NCBI GenBank assembly: GCA_016868035.1
Contig: VGID01000002.1
Location: 55,037 to 119,036, forward strand
Source of the DNA: Betaproteobacteria bacterium
Lineage (GTDB): Bacteria; Pseudomonadota; Gammaproteobacteria; Burkholderiales; SG8-41
Length of the DNA: 64,000 nucleotides
Direction of reading: 5' to 3'
Part shown: piece after piece, positions 26,440 to 33,982 of the stretch
Layout: every line of letters starts with the position of its first letter
Numbering within the stretch: the first letter of the stretch is position 1
Notes under the pieces: model-generated
Told to the model about the DNA's origin: nothing
Database searches by the model: none
Seen by the model: the letters and a program-made list of their open reading frames with translations, nothing else
Position numbers and translations under genes: made by a program

Positions 26440-28131
26440 TCATTGACCGCGTCCCGCCTTCCCGCCTGCCCAGCGCACCGCCACGGGCTGGATCCTGCCG
26501 GACCTCGTCCATTCCACCAGCTCGCGCTTGAGGATCTTGCCGCTGGCCGTGAGCGGGAAGGCATCGAGGCGCACGAAATATTCCGGCATGTCGTGCCTGG
26601 AGAGCCCGGCGGCCGCGAGATGCGCGAGCAGCGTATCGGGGTCCGTGCTCGCGCCGTCGCGCGCGATCACGGCGAGGCAGACGCGCTCGCCGAGCCGTGC
26701 GTCGGCGACCGGATAGACTGCGGCCTTCAGCACCGCCGGATGCTTCATCGTCAGGTTCTCGATGCGCGCGGGATAGATGTTGTGCCCGCCGCGGATGATG
26801 AGATCCTTCTTGCGCCCGACGATCTGCAGATTGCCGTTCGCATCGACGCGCCCCAGGTCCCCGCTCATGAACCAGCCGCTGCGATTGAACGAAGCCTCGG
26901 TCGCGGCCTGGTTGTCGAAGTAGCCCAGCATCAGCAGCGCCCCACGCGTTCCGATCTCGCCGATCTCGCCCGGCGCCGCCTCGACGTCGGGGTTCTCCGG
27001 ATCCCACAGTCGCGTCTCGTAGCCGTGGCACGCCTTGCCGCACGTCGTGGTGATCGCCTCCATGTCGTCGTCGGGCAGCGTGTACTGATGCGAGCCGTTC
27101 TCCGTCATGCCGTAGACGTTTTGCGGCTTGATCCCCATCTCCAGGAACGCCCTGGCGGTTTCCGGTGGAATCACGGATCCCGCCATGTAGAAGACGCTCA
27201 GCCGGCCGGGCTTTTCGATGCCGCGCCGTCTCATGTCCGCGAGGAGGTCGATGCCGTGGGTGGGCACGCCCATCACGTAGCTCGCGCCGGTCTCGAGGAT
27301 CCAGTCGAGCGGCTTGCTGCCGGCCGGCAGATCGTTCACCACCAGCTCGAATCCCCCGGCGAGACTCTGCCCGATCGCCACGGTCGCGATGTGGTGCGAG
27401 AGCGGGCTCATGCTGTAGAGCACCGTCCGCTCGTCGTGGCGCCAGTCCCGCACCATCGCCCGGCCGTTCGCAAGCAGCGTGTTGTCCGAGTGCATCACGC
27501 CCTTGGGGGTGCCCGTCGTGCCGGAAGTGAACGCGAGAGAGCAGATCTTGTCGGGATTGCGGAAGGCTTCCGGCAGTGCCTGCGGGTCCGGCGCCGCGCC
27601 CGGTGCGGGGAAGGCGACGGTCCCGGGCGCCGGCGCGGCGGGCGCTCCCCGCGCGTCGAGGCAGTAGAGGCGCCTCATCGCCGGCAGCGCCTTCGCCGCG
27701 GCAAAGACATCGGCGCGATCGGCATCCGCCCCGTAGCCCGGCTGCGCGAACAGCGCCGCGGTCTGGATGCGCTCGAGCAGCGTCACGATCTCCGCCACGG
27801 TGTAGTTCTGGTGCAGCGACGGGTTGCACACGTAGCCGTTGCGCGAGCACGCGAGCAGGACGACGACCGCTTCGACGCGATTGGGCAACCAGACCGACAC
27901 GCGCTGCCCGCGCTTGAGCCCCGCCTGGTGCAAATCGAGGGCAGCCGCATCGACCCACGCCCGCAGCGCGGACCAGGTGAGGCGGCGCCGGCTGTCACGC
28001 AGTGCGTACGCATCCGGGCGGATCCGGGCATGCCCGGCGAGGAGCGCGTAGAGGGTATCCTCGCCCCAGTACCCGGCCTCGTAATAACGGCGCGCGGTCT
28101 GCGGATCGTGCAGCGTGAGCAGCGTGCTCAA
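26440..28131 (-). CDS. AMP-dependent acyl-CoA synthetase
   Basis: 563-aa ANL-superfamily ligase: ATP + acid + CoA to acyl-CoA. The P-loop is SLAFTSGTTGTPKGVMHS near residue 205, A5 is YGMTENGS near 340, A7/A8 is SGDLGRVDANGNLQIVGRKKD, shown by its core, and the catalytic lysine is in TASGKILKREL near 535. The start is TTG at 28131, ten bases after the preceding stop; no ATG near it fits the family start. It begins the sequence of CoA chemistry for the operon. Confidence 0.92.
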   Translation of the reverse strand: MSTLLTLHDPQTARRYYEAGYWGEDTLYALLAGHARIRPDAYALRDSRRRLTWSALRAWVDAAALDLHQAGLKRGQRVSVWLPNRVEAVVVLLACSRNGYVCNPSLHQNYTVAEIVTLLERIQTAALFAQPGYGADADRADVFAAAKALPAMRRLYCLDARGAPAAPAPGTVAFPAPGAAPDPQALPEAFRNPDKICSLAFTSGTTGTPKGVMHSDNTLLANGRAMVRDWRHDERTVLYSMSPLSHHIATVAIGQSLAGGFELVVNDLPAGSKPLDWILETGASYVMGVPTHGIDLLADMRRRGIEKPGRLSVFYMAGSVIPPETARAFLEMGIKPQNVYGMTENGSHQYTLPDDDMEAITTTCGKACHGYETRLWDPENPDVEAAPGEIGEIGTRGALLMLGYFDNQAATEASFNRSGWFMSGDLGRVDANGNLQIVGRKKDLIIRGGHNIYPARIENLTMKHPAVLKAAVYPVADARLGERVCLAVIARDGASTDPDTLLAHLAAAGLSRHDMPEYFVRLDAFPLTASGKILKRELVEWTRSGRIQPVAVRWAGGKAGRGQ

Positions 28132-28141
28132 GGCGGCCCCA

Positions 28142-28921
28142 TCAATGCCCGAACTTGCCTGGATCGGGCTTGCGCTTGGCGCCGAATGCCTCTCCCAGCT
28201 CTTTCGACTCGTCGGTGTCGAGGTATAAACGGAGCAGCAGGTCGTGCGACACCCGCGCCAGGCCGGACACCCCGCCGTGGCGCGCGGCGAACGCGGCCTT
28301 GAGCGCCGCGAGCGCGAACGCGCCGCGCTCGCAGATCTCGAGCGCCATCTTGCGCGTCTCCTCCCTCAACTGGTCGTCGGGCACCACCTTGTTGATGAGA
28401 CCGATCGCGAGCGCCTCGCGCGCGGTGAGCCTCGGGTTGGCGAACCACATCTCCTTCGCCTTCTTCTTGCCGACGAGGTCCTCGAGGTACCAGGTGCCGT
28501 AGCCCGCGTCGAAACTGCCCATCATCGGCCCGACCTGCCGGAACACCGCGCTCTCCTTCGCGATCGTGAGATCGCACATCACCTGCAGGACCTGCCCGCC
28601 CCCGACCGCGTAGCCGTTGACCGACGCGATCACCGGCTTCTGCAGGCGTTCGATGCTCTCGTAGATCTCCAGCGTCGGCAGCACCCCGGCATAGAGCGCC
28701 GTGTCCTCCATGCCTTCCTTGCGCCCGCCGATGCAGAAAAACCGGTCCCCGGCACCGGTGATCACCAGCACGCGCGTGCGCGTCTCGCGCCGCACCGCGT
28801 TGATGCAGTCGCGGATCTCGTGGCACATCGCCGGCGTGAACATGTTGCCGTCCTGGGGTCGGTTCAGGGTGAGCCAGCCGACCGGCCCTTCTTCCTCGTA
28901 GAGGATGGTCTCGAACGTCAT
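28142..28921 (-). CDS. Crotonase-family hydrolase/lyase of the MenB/BadI type
   Basis: 259-aa crotonase-fold protein. The region FRQVGPMMGSFDAGYGTWYLEDLVGKKKAKEMWF, shown by its GSFDAGYG core near residue 155, is the MenB/BadI signature and not that of ordinary hydratases. BadI opens the ring of 2-ketocyclohexane-1-carboxyl-CoA in anaerobic benzoate and cyclohexanecarboxylate breakdown. Together with ligase, dehydrogenase and hydratase genes, ring cleavage of an alicyclic acyl-CoA is a plausible role. The start at 28921 matches the family but has a weak ribosome site; 28951 is an alternative. It is the promoter-proximal gene of the run. Confidence 0.82.
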   Translation of the reverse strand: MTFETILYEEEGPVGWLTLNRPQDGNMFTPAMCHEIRDCINAVRRETRTRVLVITGAGDRFFCIGGRKEGMEDTALYAGVLPTLEIYESIERLQKPVIASVNGYAVGGGQVLQVMCDLTIAKESAVFRQVGPMMGSFDAGYGTWYLEDLVGKKKAKEMWFANPRLTAREALAIGLINKVVPDDQLREETRKMALEICERGAFALAALKAAFAARHGGVSGLARVSHDLLLRLYLDTDESKELGEAFGAKRKPDPGKFGH

Positions 28922-29252
28922 GGCGGGGTTTTCGAGCGGGTGATGGGTCATTCTATGGGCGGCCCTGCCGAATGACAATCAGGCGAGCGGGTCTCGCAGC
29001 ACCACCGGTGACGCATGGGTCCGGATCAGGGACGTGGCGCGGATCCGGGGCGAGAGCAGACGCGGTTTGGAGCCGGAAGGCGCCCCGGCACCGGCAGCAG
29101 GAAAGCGGCGACGCCGCGCGGAGGGCGCGGCACTGGCACGGCGAGAGCCGGTCACCGCCGCCTGCGCTCGACGCGACTTCCATCGGAAACTCGCGCCGCA
29201 CCCGATGCGCGCCCGTTGCGCGTGGCCTCCGCTATCCGCAGCGACCTGCGGC

Positions 29253-29273
29253 CAGTCACCAGTCACGAGTCAC
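29253..29273. repeat. Heptamer array, CAGTCAC-type, 3 units
   Basis: Three consecutive 7-bp units (CAGTCAC, CAGTCAC, GAGTCAC) followed by a partial TGG. Same class as the arrays near 45-51 kb. Confidence 0.7.
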
Positions 29274-29284
29274 TGGTTTAGAAC

Positions 29285-29301
29285 TGGCGTCCCCACGGGG
29301 A
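29285..29301 (+). repeat. 17-bp direct copy of the tRNA-Glu 3' end (candidate attachment site)
   Basis: TGGCGTCCCCACGGGGA is identical and in the same orientation to 45213-45229, the 3' end of the tRNA-Glu gene including the encoded CCA. The match ends where the T-loop would begin. This is what one side of a tRNA-targeted integration leaves. No integrase gene is present between the copies. Confidence 0.5.
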
Positions 29302-29315
29302 AGCTTGCGAAGGGC

Positions 29316-29777
29316 CTATGGTTCTCCGGACAAGCGCTTCCAGGCAAGCCGTAACTCTTCACACTCTGCCTCATAGATGCCGAGCACGATCTCCAATTCC
29401 CGGCCCATCATCTGTAGCAATGACTCCATTGAGTACGCTCCCAGATCCCTGCGTCCCACGCGCCTGTGCCGTGCGCCCAGCACGATCCGCGAAATTTTCG
29501 CCTCCAGGATCGTCGAAAGGCACATCGGGCAAGGCTCCATCGGCGTGTACAAGGTACAGCCCGAGAGGTCGACCGTTTTCAACGCAGCACACGCGTTGCG
29601 TATCGCGTTGACTTCCGCGTGTGCGGTGGGATCCCGGTCTCGGGCCACGGTATTCCCTGCCTGACCGACTACTCTGCCGTCTTCCTGAACCACCAAGCAG
29701 TGGATAGGACGCGCGTCGGCTTTTACTTGAGACCTCGCGCGCTCCAGTGCCAGTCCCATGTAATGATCGTGGTTCAA
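29316..29777 (-). CDS. Nucleoside/tRNA-adenosine-deaminase-like zinc deaminase
   Basis: 153-aa cytidine-deaminase-fold protein. Zinc site: HAEVNAI near residue 53 (His ligand plus catalytic Glu) and MEPCPMC near 83 (two Cys ligands). The opening HDHYMGLALERAR is like TadA and guanine-deaminase-type enzymes. The substrate loop is unusual: ARPIHCLVVQEDG where relatives have PxGAV-type residues. The start codon is TTG at 29777; ATG at 29759 is possible but would remove the first helix. It is the first gene of the lower-GC section. Substrate (guanine, tRNA adenosine or other) undecided. Confidence 0.82.
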   Translation of the reverse strand: MNHDHYMGLALERARSQVKADARPIHCLVVQEDGRVVGQAGNTVARDRDPTAHAEVNAIRNACAALKTVDLSGCTLYTPMEPCPMCLSTILEAKISRIVLGARHRRVGRRDLGAYSMESLLQMMGRELEIVLGIYEAECEELRLAWKRLSGEP

Positions 29778-29828
29778 TGGTTCCAGTGGGACCCTCCTCG
29801 CTCCCTCTACCGCCTACCAGCATCGTGG

Positions 29829-30875
29829 CTATTGAAGAATTCGCACACCCGCGTCTTTAACCACTTGCCCCCACTTTTCGTATTCGTCCTTGAGAACTCT
29901 TGCAAACTGGGCTGGTGTGTCGCCAATGGGCTCCGCGCCTTGCGCGGCGAAATGCCGCTTCAGCGCGTCGTGCTTCAATACTTTGGCCAAATCGCCATAA
30001 AGCGCCTTAATGACGCCGCCGGGCGTTCCGGTCGGCGCCAGCACTCCCCACCAAGGAGACACCGCGTATCCTTCGAGTCCGCTCTCAACCACTGGCGGCA
30101 CGTCGGGCAGAACCTCCACGCGCGTGGTGGTCGTGACGGCCAGCGCCCTCAGCCTCCCGGCCCGAACCTGCGCTAACGCGGTCGGAACCCCTGTAAACAT
30201 CATCTGGACCTGTCCCGTCATGACATCGGTCATTCCCAGGGATGCGCCCTTGTAGGGTACGTGGACGATGTTGATTCGCGCCATGAGCTTGAACAATTCC
30301 CCAGAGAGATGCGTACCCGAACCGTTCCCACCGGAGGCAAAATTGATCTCTCCGGGCTTCGCCTTTGCCAGCGCGATCAGGTCTTTCACTGACCGCGCAG
30401 GTACAGACGGGTTGACGATCAGCACATAAGGAGCCGACGCGACCCGCGTCACCGGCATGAAATCCTTCAACGGATCGTAGCGAACATTTCGATGAAGATG
30501 GGGAATGATGGCCAAGGCGCCCTCCGTTGTCAGAGTCAGCGTGTAGCCATCCGCGGTCGCATTGCTGGCAAGCTCCATTGAGAGGGCTCCACCCGCGCCG
30601 GGCCGATTGTCGACGACTACGGGCACACCCCAATGCTCGTTCAGTCTTTCGGCTACTACGCGTGCGAAAAAGTCAACGCTGCTCCCCGGCGTCTGCGGGA
30701 CGATAATCCGTACCGGTCTTGTCGGGTATACAACGCTAGGTTTCTGAGGGCGCTCACCCGCTTCGCGTGCACTTCGATCCTGTGCCGCGCCGGCGAGACC
30801 TGAATAACCGAACATCGCCAGCCAGGCGGAGACCAGGAACATACATAATGTTGACCCACACATTCTCGGCTTCAT
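29829..30875 (-). CDS. Bug-family (TctC-like) periplasmic substrate-binding protein
   Basis: 348-aa receptor. The signal peptide is LCMFLVSAWLAMFGYSGLAGA (about residues 10-30), followed by an unusually long polar linker (DRSAREAGERPQKPS) before VRIIVPQTPGSSVDFFAR. VVVDNRPGAGGALS, IVHVPYKGASLGMTDV and VPPVVESGLEGYAV are the other Bug motifs. GGAGGAA lies seven bases before the ATG at 30875. It is tandem with another Bug gene (67 bp gap), so one transcript may supply two receptors. Confidence 0.93.
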   Translation of the reverse strand: MKPRMCGSTLCMFLVSAWLAMFGYSGLAGAAQDRSAREAGERPQKPSVVYPTRPVRIIVPQTPGSSVDFFARVVAERLNEHWGVPVVVDNRPGAGGALSMELASNATADGYTLTLTTEGALAIIPHLHRNVRYDPLKDFMPVTRVASAPYVLIVNPSVPARSVKDLIALAKAKPGEINFASGGNGSGTHLSGELFKLMARINIVHVPYKGASLGMTDVMTGQVQMMFTGVPTALAQVRAGRLRALAVTTTTRVEVLPDVPPVVESGLEGYAVSPWWGVLAPTGTPGGVIKALYGDLAKVLKHDALKRHFAAQGAEPIGDTPAQFARVLKDEYEKWGQVVKDAGVRILQ

Positions 30876-30942
30876 GGTGCGATTCCTCCATCGTGAGACA
30901 CGCCGATTCCGGGCGCGAGGACTCAGCGGGCACTTAGAGTGC

Positions 30943-31947
30943 TCAGTCGATTCGTGCGCCCGAAGCCTGAACCACATTTCCCCATTTCGCCATTTCCGCT
31001 GCGATGAACTGGCGAAATTGCTGTGGGGTGGTATCGGAGAACTCTGCTCCTTCCGCGAGCAGCGGCGCCCGGACTTCCGTGATCTTAATGACTTCCCGGA
31101 TTTCCCGATTAAGCCGATCAATAATGACGCGCGGCACCGCTGCGGGTGCTATTACCCCGTACCACTGCACGGCGTCATACCTGGAAACCCCCGCTTCTGC
31201 GATGGTAGGAATCTCCGGAAACGCGCTCGCCCGCTTGCTGGAAGTCACTGCCAGCGCTCGTAATCGGCCGGCCTTGATGTGCGGCAAAGCAGGCAAAGCG
31301 TTGGCAAACATCAGGGAAATTTCTCCGCTCACCGCGGCATTGACCGCCGGGGGGCCGCCCTTGTACGGAACGTGCGTAAACTTCACGCCGGCCTGGGTCT
31401 TGAAGAGCTCGGCAGCCAGGTGCGGCGGCGTGCCGTTCCCGCCGGAGGAATAGTCAATCTGCCCGGGCCGAGACTTGGCCAGCCTGACAAGATCTCTGAC
31501 GGACTTCACGGGTAGCGAAGGATGTACGACAAGGATGAGTGGAAGCGTGGCGATCAACGTAATGGGCTCGAAATCCTTGAGCGGATCGTATGGCAAGCGG
31601 CGATACAGTGAGGGCGCAATGGCGAGCGTGGCGGTCACCCCCATGCCAAGCGTGTAACCATCGGCAGGAGATTGCGCGAGAACTCCCAATCCGATGGTTC
31701 CGCCGGCTCCCGGTCGGTTTTCCACGACGATCGACTGGCCGAGCTGCTGCGAGAGTTTGTTGCCGACCAAACGGGCGATGATGTCCACGCCGCCCCCTGC
31801 GGGATTTGGCACGATCATTCTCACCGGTTTCGTGGGATACCGATCGTCTGCCGCACCTGACTGGGATTGAGCCGCTGCGCTGCCGGCCATCGCTCCGAGT
31901 ACAAGGGAAAAAAGGAGTGAAGTGAAACGTTGCTGGACGATGATCAT
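30943..31947 (-). CDS. Bug-family (TctC-like) periplasmic substrate-binding protein
   Basis: 334-aa receptor with a signal peptide ending in GSAAAQ-SQSG near residue 27. Motifs: VRMIVPNPAGGGVDIIAR, IVVENRPGAGGTIGLG, FTHVPYKGGPPAVNAA and IPTIAEAGVSRYDA. GGAGG is five bases upstream of the ATG at 31947. It lies 32 bp after the M24 hydrolase stop, which suggests co-transcription with that gene and with the tandem Bug gene downstream. Confidence 0.93.
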   Translation of the reverse strand: MIIVQQRFTSLLFSLVLGAMAGSAAAQSQSGAADDRYPTKPVRMIVPNPAGGGVDIIARLVGNKLSQQLGQSIVVENRPGAGGTIGLGVLAQSPADGYTLGMGVTATLAIAPSLYRRLPYDPLKDFEPITLIATLPLILVVHPSLPVKSVRDLVRLAKSRPGQIDYSSGGNGTPPHLAAELFKTQAGVKFTHVPYKGGPPAVNAAVSGEISLMFANALPALPHIKAGRLRALAVTSSKRASAFPEIPTIAEAGVSRYDAVQWYGVIAPAAVPRVIIDRLNREIREVIKITEVRAPLLAEGAEFSDTTPQQFRQFIAAEMAKWGNVVQASGARID

Positions 31948-31979
31948 GATCGCCTCCAGTCTTGACATGGCTGAACCGC

Positions 31980-33167
31980 TCACCCCATAAGGACGTCTTC
32001 ATACGGTGCCCGGCTCAGTACTCTGTAACCGGTTGCCGTAATCAAATACGTGTCTTCGATCCGCACGCCCCCCACGTCCTCCTGCCAGATTCCCGGCTCG
32101 AGGTTGAAGATCATCCCTTCCTCGAGCACGGTATCCATTTCCGGATAGCGCGCGGTCACATTGAAGGCTTCCGCCCGAAGGCCGATCCCGTGCCCGGTAT
32201 ATGGATAGCCACCGTAATGCTCCTCCAGCCCGGCGTCTCGCACGACTTTCAGACATGCGCGCTCGAGATCCGAGGTCCGGGTACCGGGCTTCATGATCGC
32301 CTTGGCAGCTTCCAGCGACCGGTAGGCGGTTTGATATATTAGTTTCTGTTGCTGCGTTGGCTCTCCGCCCGTCCACACGGTCCTGGCAAATTCGGACCGG
32401 AATCCGTTGAACGACCCGGGGCCGTCGATTACCGCGAGCTCACCAGCTCGCACGATCTTGTGCGTGCTGTAGCGGCGAACCGGCGCAGCCCGCTCTCCGG
32501 ACACGCACCAGATATCGGTTGAGTTGCAGCCGCGCCGCAAGAGCTCGTACTGCCCCAGCGCGGCAATCTCGATTTCGGAGTATTTGCCCCAGCTATCTTT
32601 AGCAGCGCGAATCGCGGCGTTGATCCCGCTTTCAACGAGGCTCACCGTATGCTCGTAGGCCTTGACTTCCTCCGCGTTCTTCACCGCCCGGACCTTGTTC
32701 AGCAGCGGCGTCACGTTGACGAAGTTCGCATCGGGAATCGTCTTGATGATGGCGTTGTACAGAGAAGCCTGCATCCGGTTATCGAGACCCACTTTGGCCT
32801 TGCCCAGCCCGTAGTCGCCGAGTATTTTTTTCAGCGGCTCGGGCCAGTAGGCTTGCGACGGCGGCATGACGCGTATGTCCGGGTAAAACTGGTCCTTGAG
32901 CAATCCGTGCGCGTCCCCCTCCGAGCAGAGTATCACCGGCTCCTTGGCTTCCCTGAGGAACAGCGTGCCGTACGACCCAGGGTAGACGCTGGTCCGGAAC
33001 CGCGGCCAGCCCGTAAGGTAGATGACGTTGTCGACGACATTGGTCAGGATCGCATCCATGCCTTCCCGGGTCATCGCGTCGCGGGTCCGCTTCCACCGCA
33101 TCTGTTGCAGGAGCCGCCAGTCGATCAACGGGCGGGTTGGTTCGACGTATCCGATAAACGTTCCCAT
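31980..33167 (-). CDS. M24-family (creatinase/Xaa-Pro peptidase-like) hydrolase with an altered metal site
   Basis: 395-aa pita-bread-fold protein: N-terminal creatinase-like domain (residues 20-160) and catalytic domain (165-390). Four of five dinuclear-metal ligands are recognisable: D248 (VIDGPG), H326 (GHGIGL), E357 (LEPG) and E371 (RIEDTYLI). The second aspartate of the usual SDxTR motif is E259 (RSEFART). AGGAAGG precedes the ATG at 33167. It may hydrolyse a C-N bond in an amidino or dipeptide-like compound, or be a metal-free creatinase-like hydrolase. Neighbours are two Bug receptors and two small unknown proteins. Confidence 0.87.
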   Translation of the reverse strand: MGTFIGYVEPTRPLIDWRLLQQMRWKRTRDAMTREGMDAILTNVVDNVIYLTGWPRFRTSVYPGSYGTLFLREAKEPVILCSEGDAHGLLKDQFYPDIRVMPPSQAYWPEPLKKILGDYGLGKAKVGLDNRMQASLYNAIIKTIPDANFVNVTPLLNKVRAVKNAEEVKAYEHTVSLVESGINAAIRAAKDSWGKYSEIEIAALGQYELLRRGCNSTDIWCVSGERAAPVRRYSTHKIVRAGELAVIDGPGSFNGFRSEFARTVWTGGEPTQQQKLIYQTAYRSLEAAKAIMKPGTRTSDLERACLKVVRDAGLEEHYGGYPYTGHGIGLRAEAFNVTARYPEMDTVLEEGMIFNLEPGIWQEDVGGVRIEDTYLITATGYRVLSRAPYEDVLMG

Positions 33168-33176
33168 CCTGCCTTC

Positions 33177-33545
33177 CTATGCAAGCGCCTTTTCAGCGAA
33201 TGTCTTCACGCGCCGGAAGCTCTCCAGGCATTTCGTCCCGTCCTCCGCGCTCCAGGGCTTCATGCCGCGGAGGTAACCGGGGCGAAGATCCTCGATGAAC
33301 TTCATCGCGGCAAAAAGCGGTTGAAGCTCGACCCCGATCGGGACCTCGAGCGGCGGCTTGTCCGAATGCAGCAGATCCGAATCTTCTCTCGTGACCGAGA
33401 ACTTGTGCAGCACCGCGTTAAGCAGATGCGTGCCGGCCAGCATGCAGGCCTCGACGAAGACCTCGTAGTCCCGGTCCCGATCGAGTCTTTTGACCATCGT
33501 CTCCTCGATACGCCGCGCCTTCGTTACATGATCAGCGATCCGCAC
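33177..33545 (-). CDS. Tandem small protein of unknown function, copy 1 (122 aa)
   Basis: Not recognised. GTG start at 33545, chosen because VRIADH aligns with the start of the neighbouring copy; a longer ATG reading from 33563 would overlap that gene's stop. It is probably all alpha-helical. Shared blocks with copy 2: RIADH, a central HLxNxxLHKxxVT, DLxHS, KxIEDLxPxxxRG and a final KxFAEK. A His-rich middle (AGTHLLNAVLHKFSVT) could bind a metal or cofactor. It lies between the M24 hydrolase (9 bp) and copy 2 (10 bp). Confidence 0.7.
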   Translation of the reverse strand: MRIADHVTKARRIEETMVKRLDRDRDYEVFVEACMLAGTHLLNAVLHKFSVTREDSDLLHSDKPPLEVPIGVELQPLFAAMKFIEDLRPGYLRGMKPWSAEDGTKCLESFRRVKTFAEKALA

Positions 33546-33555
33546 GCTCGACCCC

Positions 33556-33927
33556 CTATCCATTGACCAGCTTTTCCGCGAATGCCTTGACCTTGCGATA
33601 CGCCATGAGGCACGACTCCACTGCCTTGGCGTCGACCGGCTCGATGCCCCGCACGAAACGCGGGCCAAGGTCCTCGATCGATTTCAGCGTCGCCAGCATG
33701 TCGGCCACCTCCGGCGGCACGTGCCGGTTCAGCTCCGGTATGTTTGAGTGAATCAGATCGAATGCCTCCTCGGTGACTCCGAGCTTGTGAAGCGCGACGT
33801 TCGCAAGATGCGCGCCGCCATGGATACAGCTCCATATGACGATTTCGAAATCATCGTGCTTGCTCAGCTTGGCGAGGCGGGTGGCCTCGAGACGTTGGGC
33901 CTTGGACCAATGATCCGCTATTCGCAT
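33556..33927 (-). CDS. Tandem small protein of unknown function, copy 2 (123 aa)
   Basis: Not recognised. Start MRIADHWSKAQRLEA at 33927 with GAGGA upstream. Paralog of the adjacent gene; shared blocks are RIADH, HLANVALHKLGVT, DLIHS, SIEDLGPRFVRG and KAFAEK. Predicted helical, cytoplasmic, no signal or membrane segment. Tandem duplication beside metabolic genes suggests two subunits of one heteromeric complex, or substrate-carrier helpers, but no function can be assigned. The gap to the aconitase-like gene is 55 bp. Confidence 0.72.
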   Translation of the reverse strand: MRIADHWSKAQRLEATRLAKLSKHDDFEIVIWSCIHGGAHLANVALHKLGVTEEAFDLIHSNIPELNRHVPPEVADMLATLKSIEDLGPRFVRGIEPVDAKAVESCLMAYRKVKAFAEKLVNG

Positions 33928-33982
33928 TTCGCGTCCTCGCAGCGTTGATTTTCGAACAGAGGGTGCAAAGGCGCGAAACCCG

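Larger units (their letters stand above)
28922..29315. other. Noncoding spacer with heptamer repeats and a tRNA-Glu 3'-end copy
   Basis: About 390 bp without a supportable gene. It contains three 7-bp repeats of CAGTCAC type (29253-29273) and, right after, a 17-bp copy of the tRNA-Glu 3' end (29285-29301). It separates the high-GC CoA operon from the lower-GC genes that follow. Confidence 0.6.

Noticed and set aside
33563..33668. Longer 5' start for the 33177 gene
   Set aside because: It would overlap the stop of the tandem copy and lacks similarity to that copy's start; GTG 33545 aligns with it.
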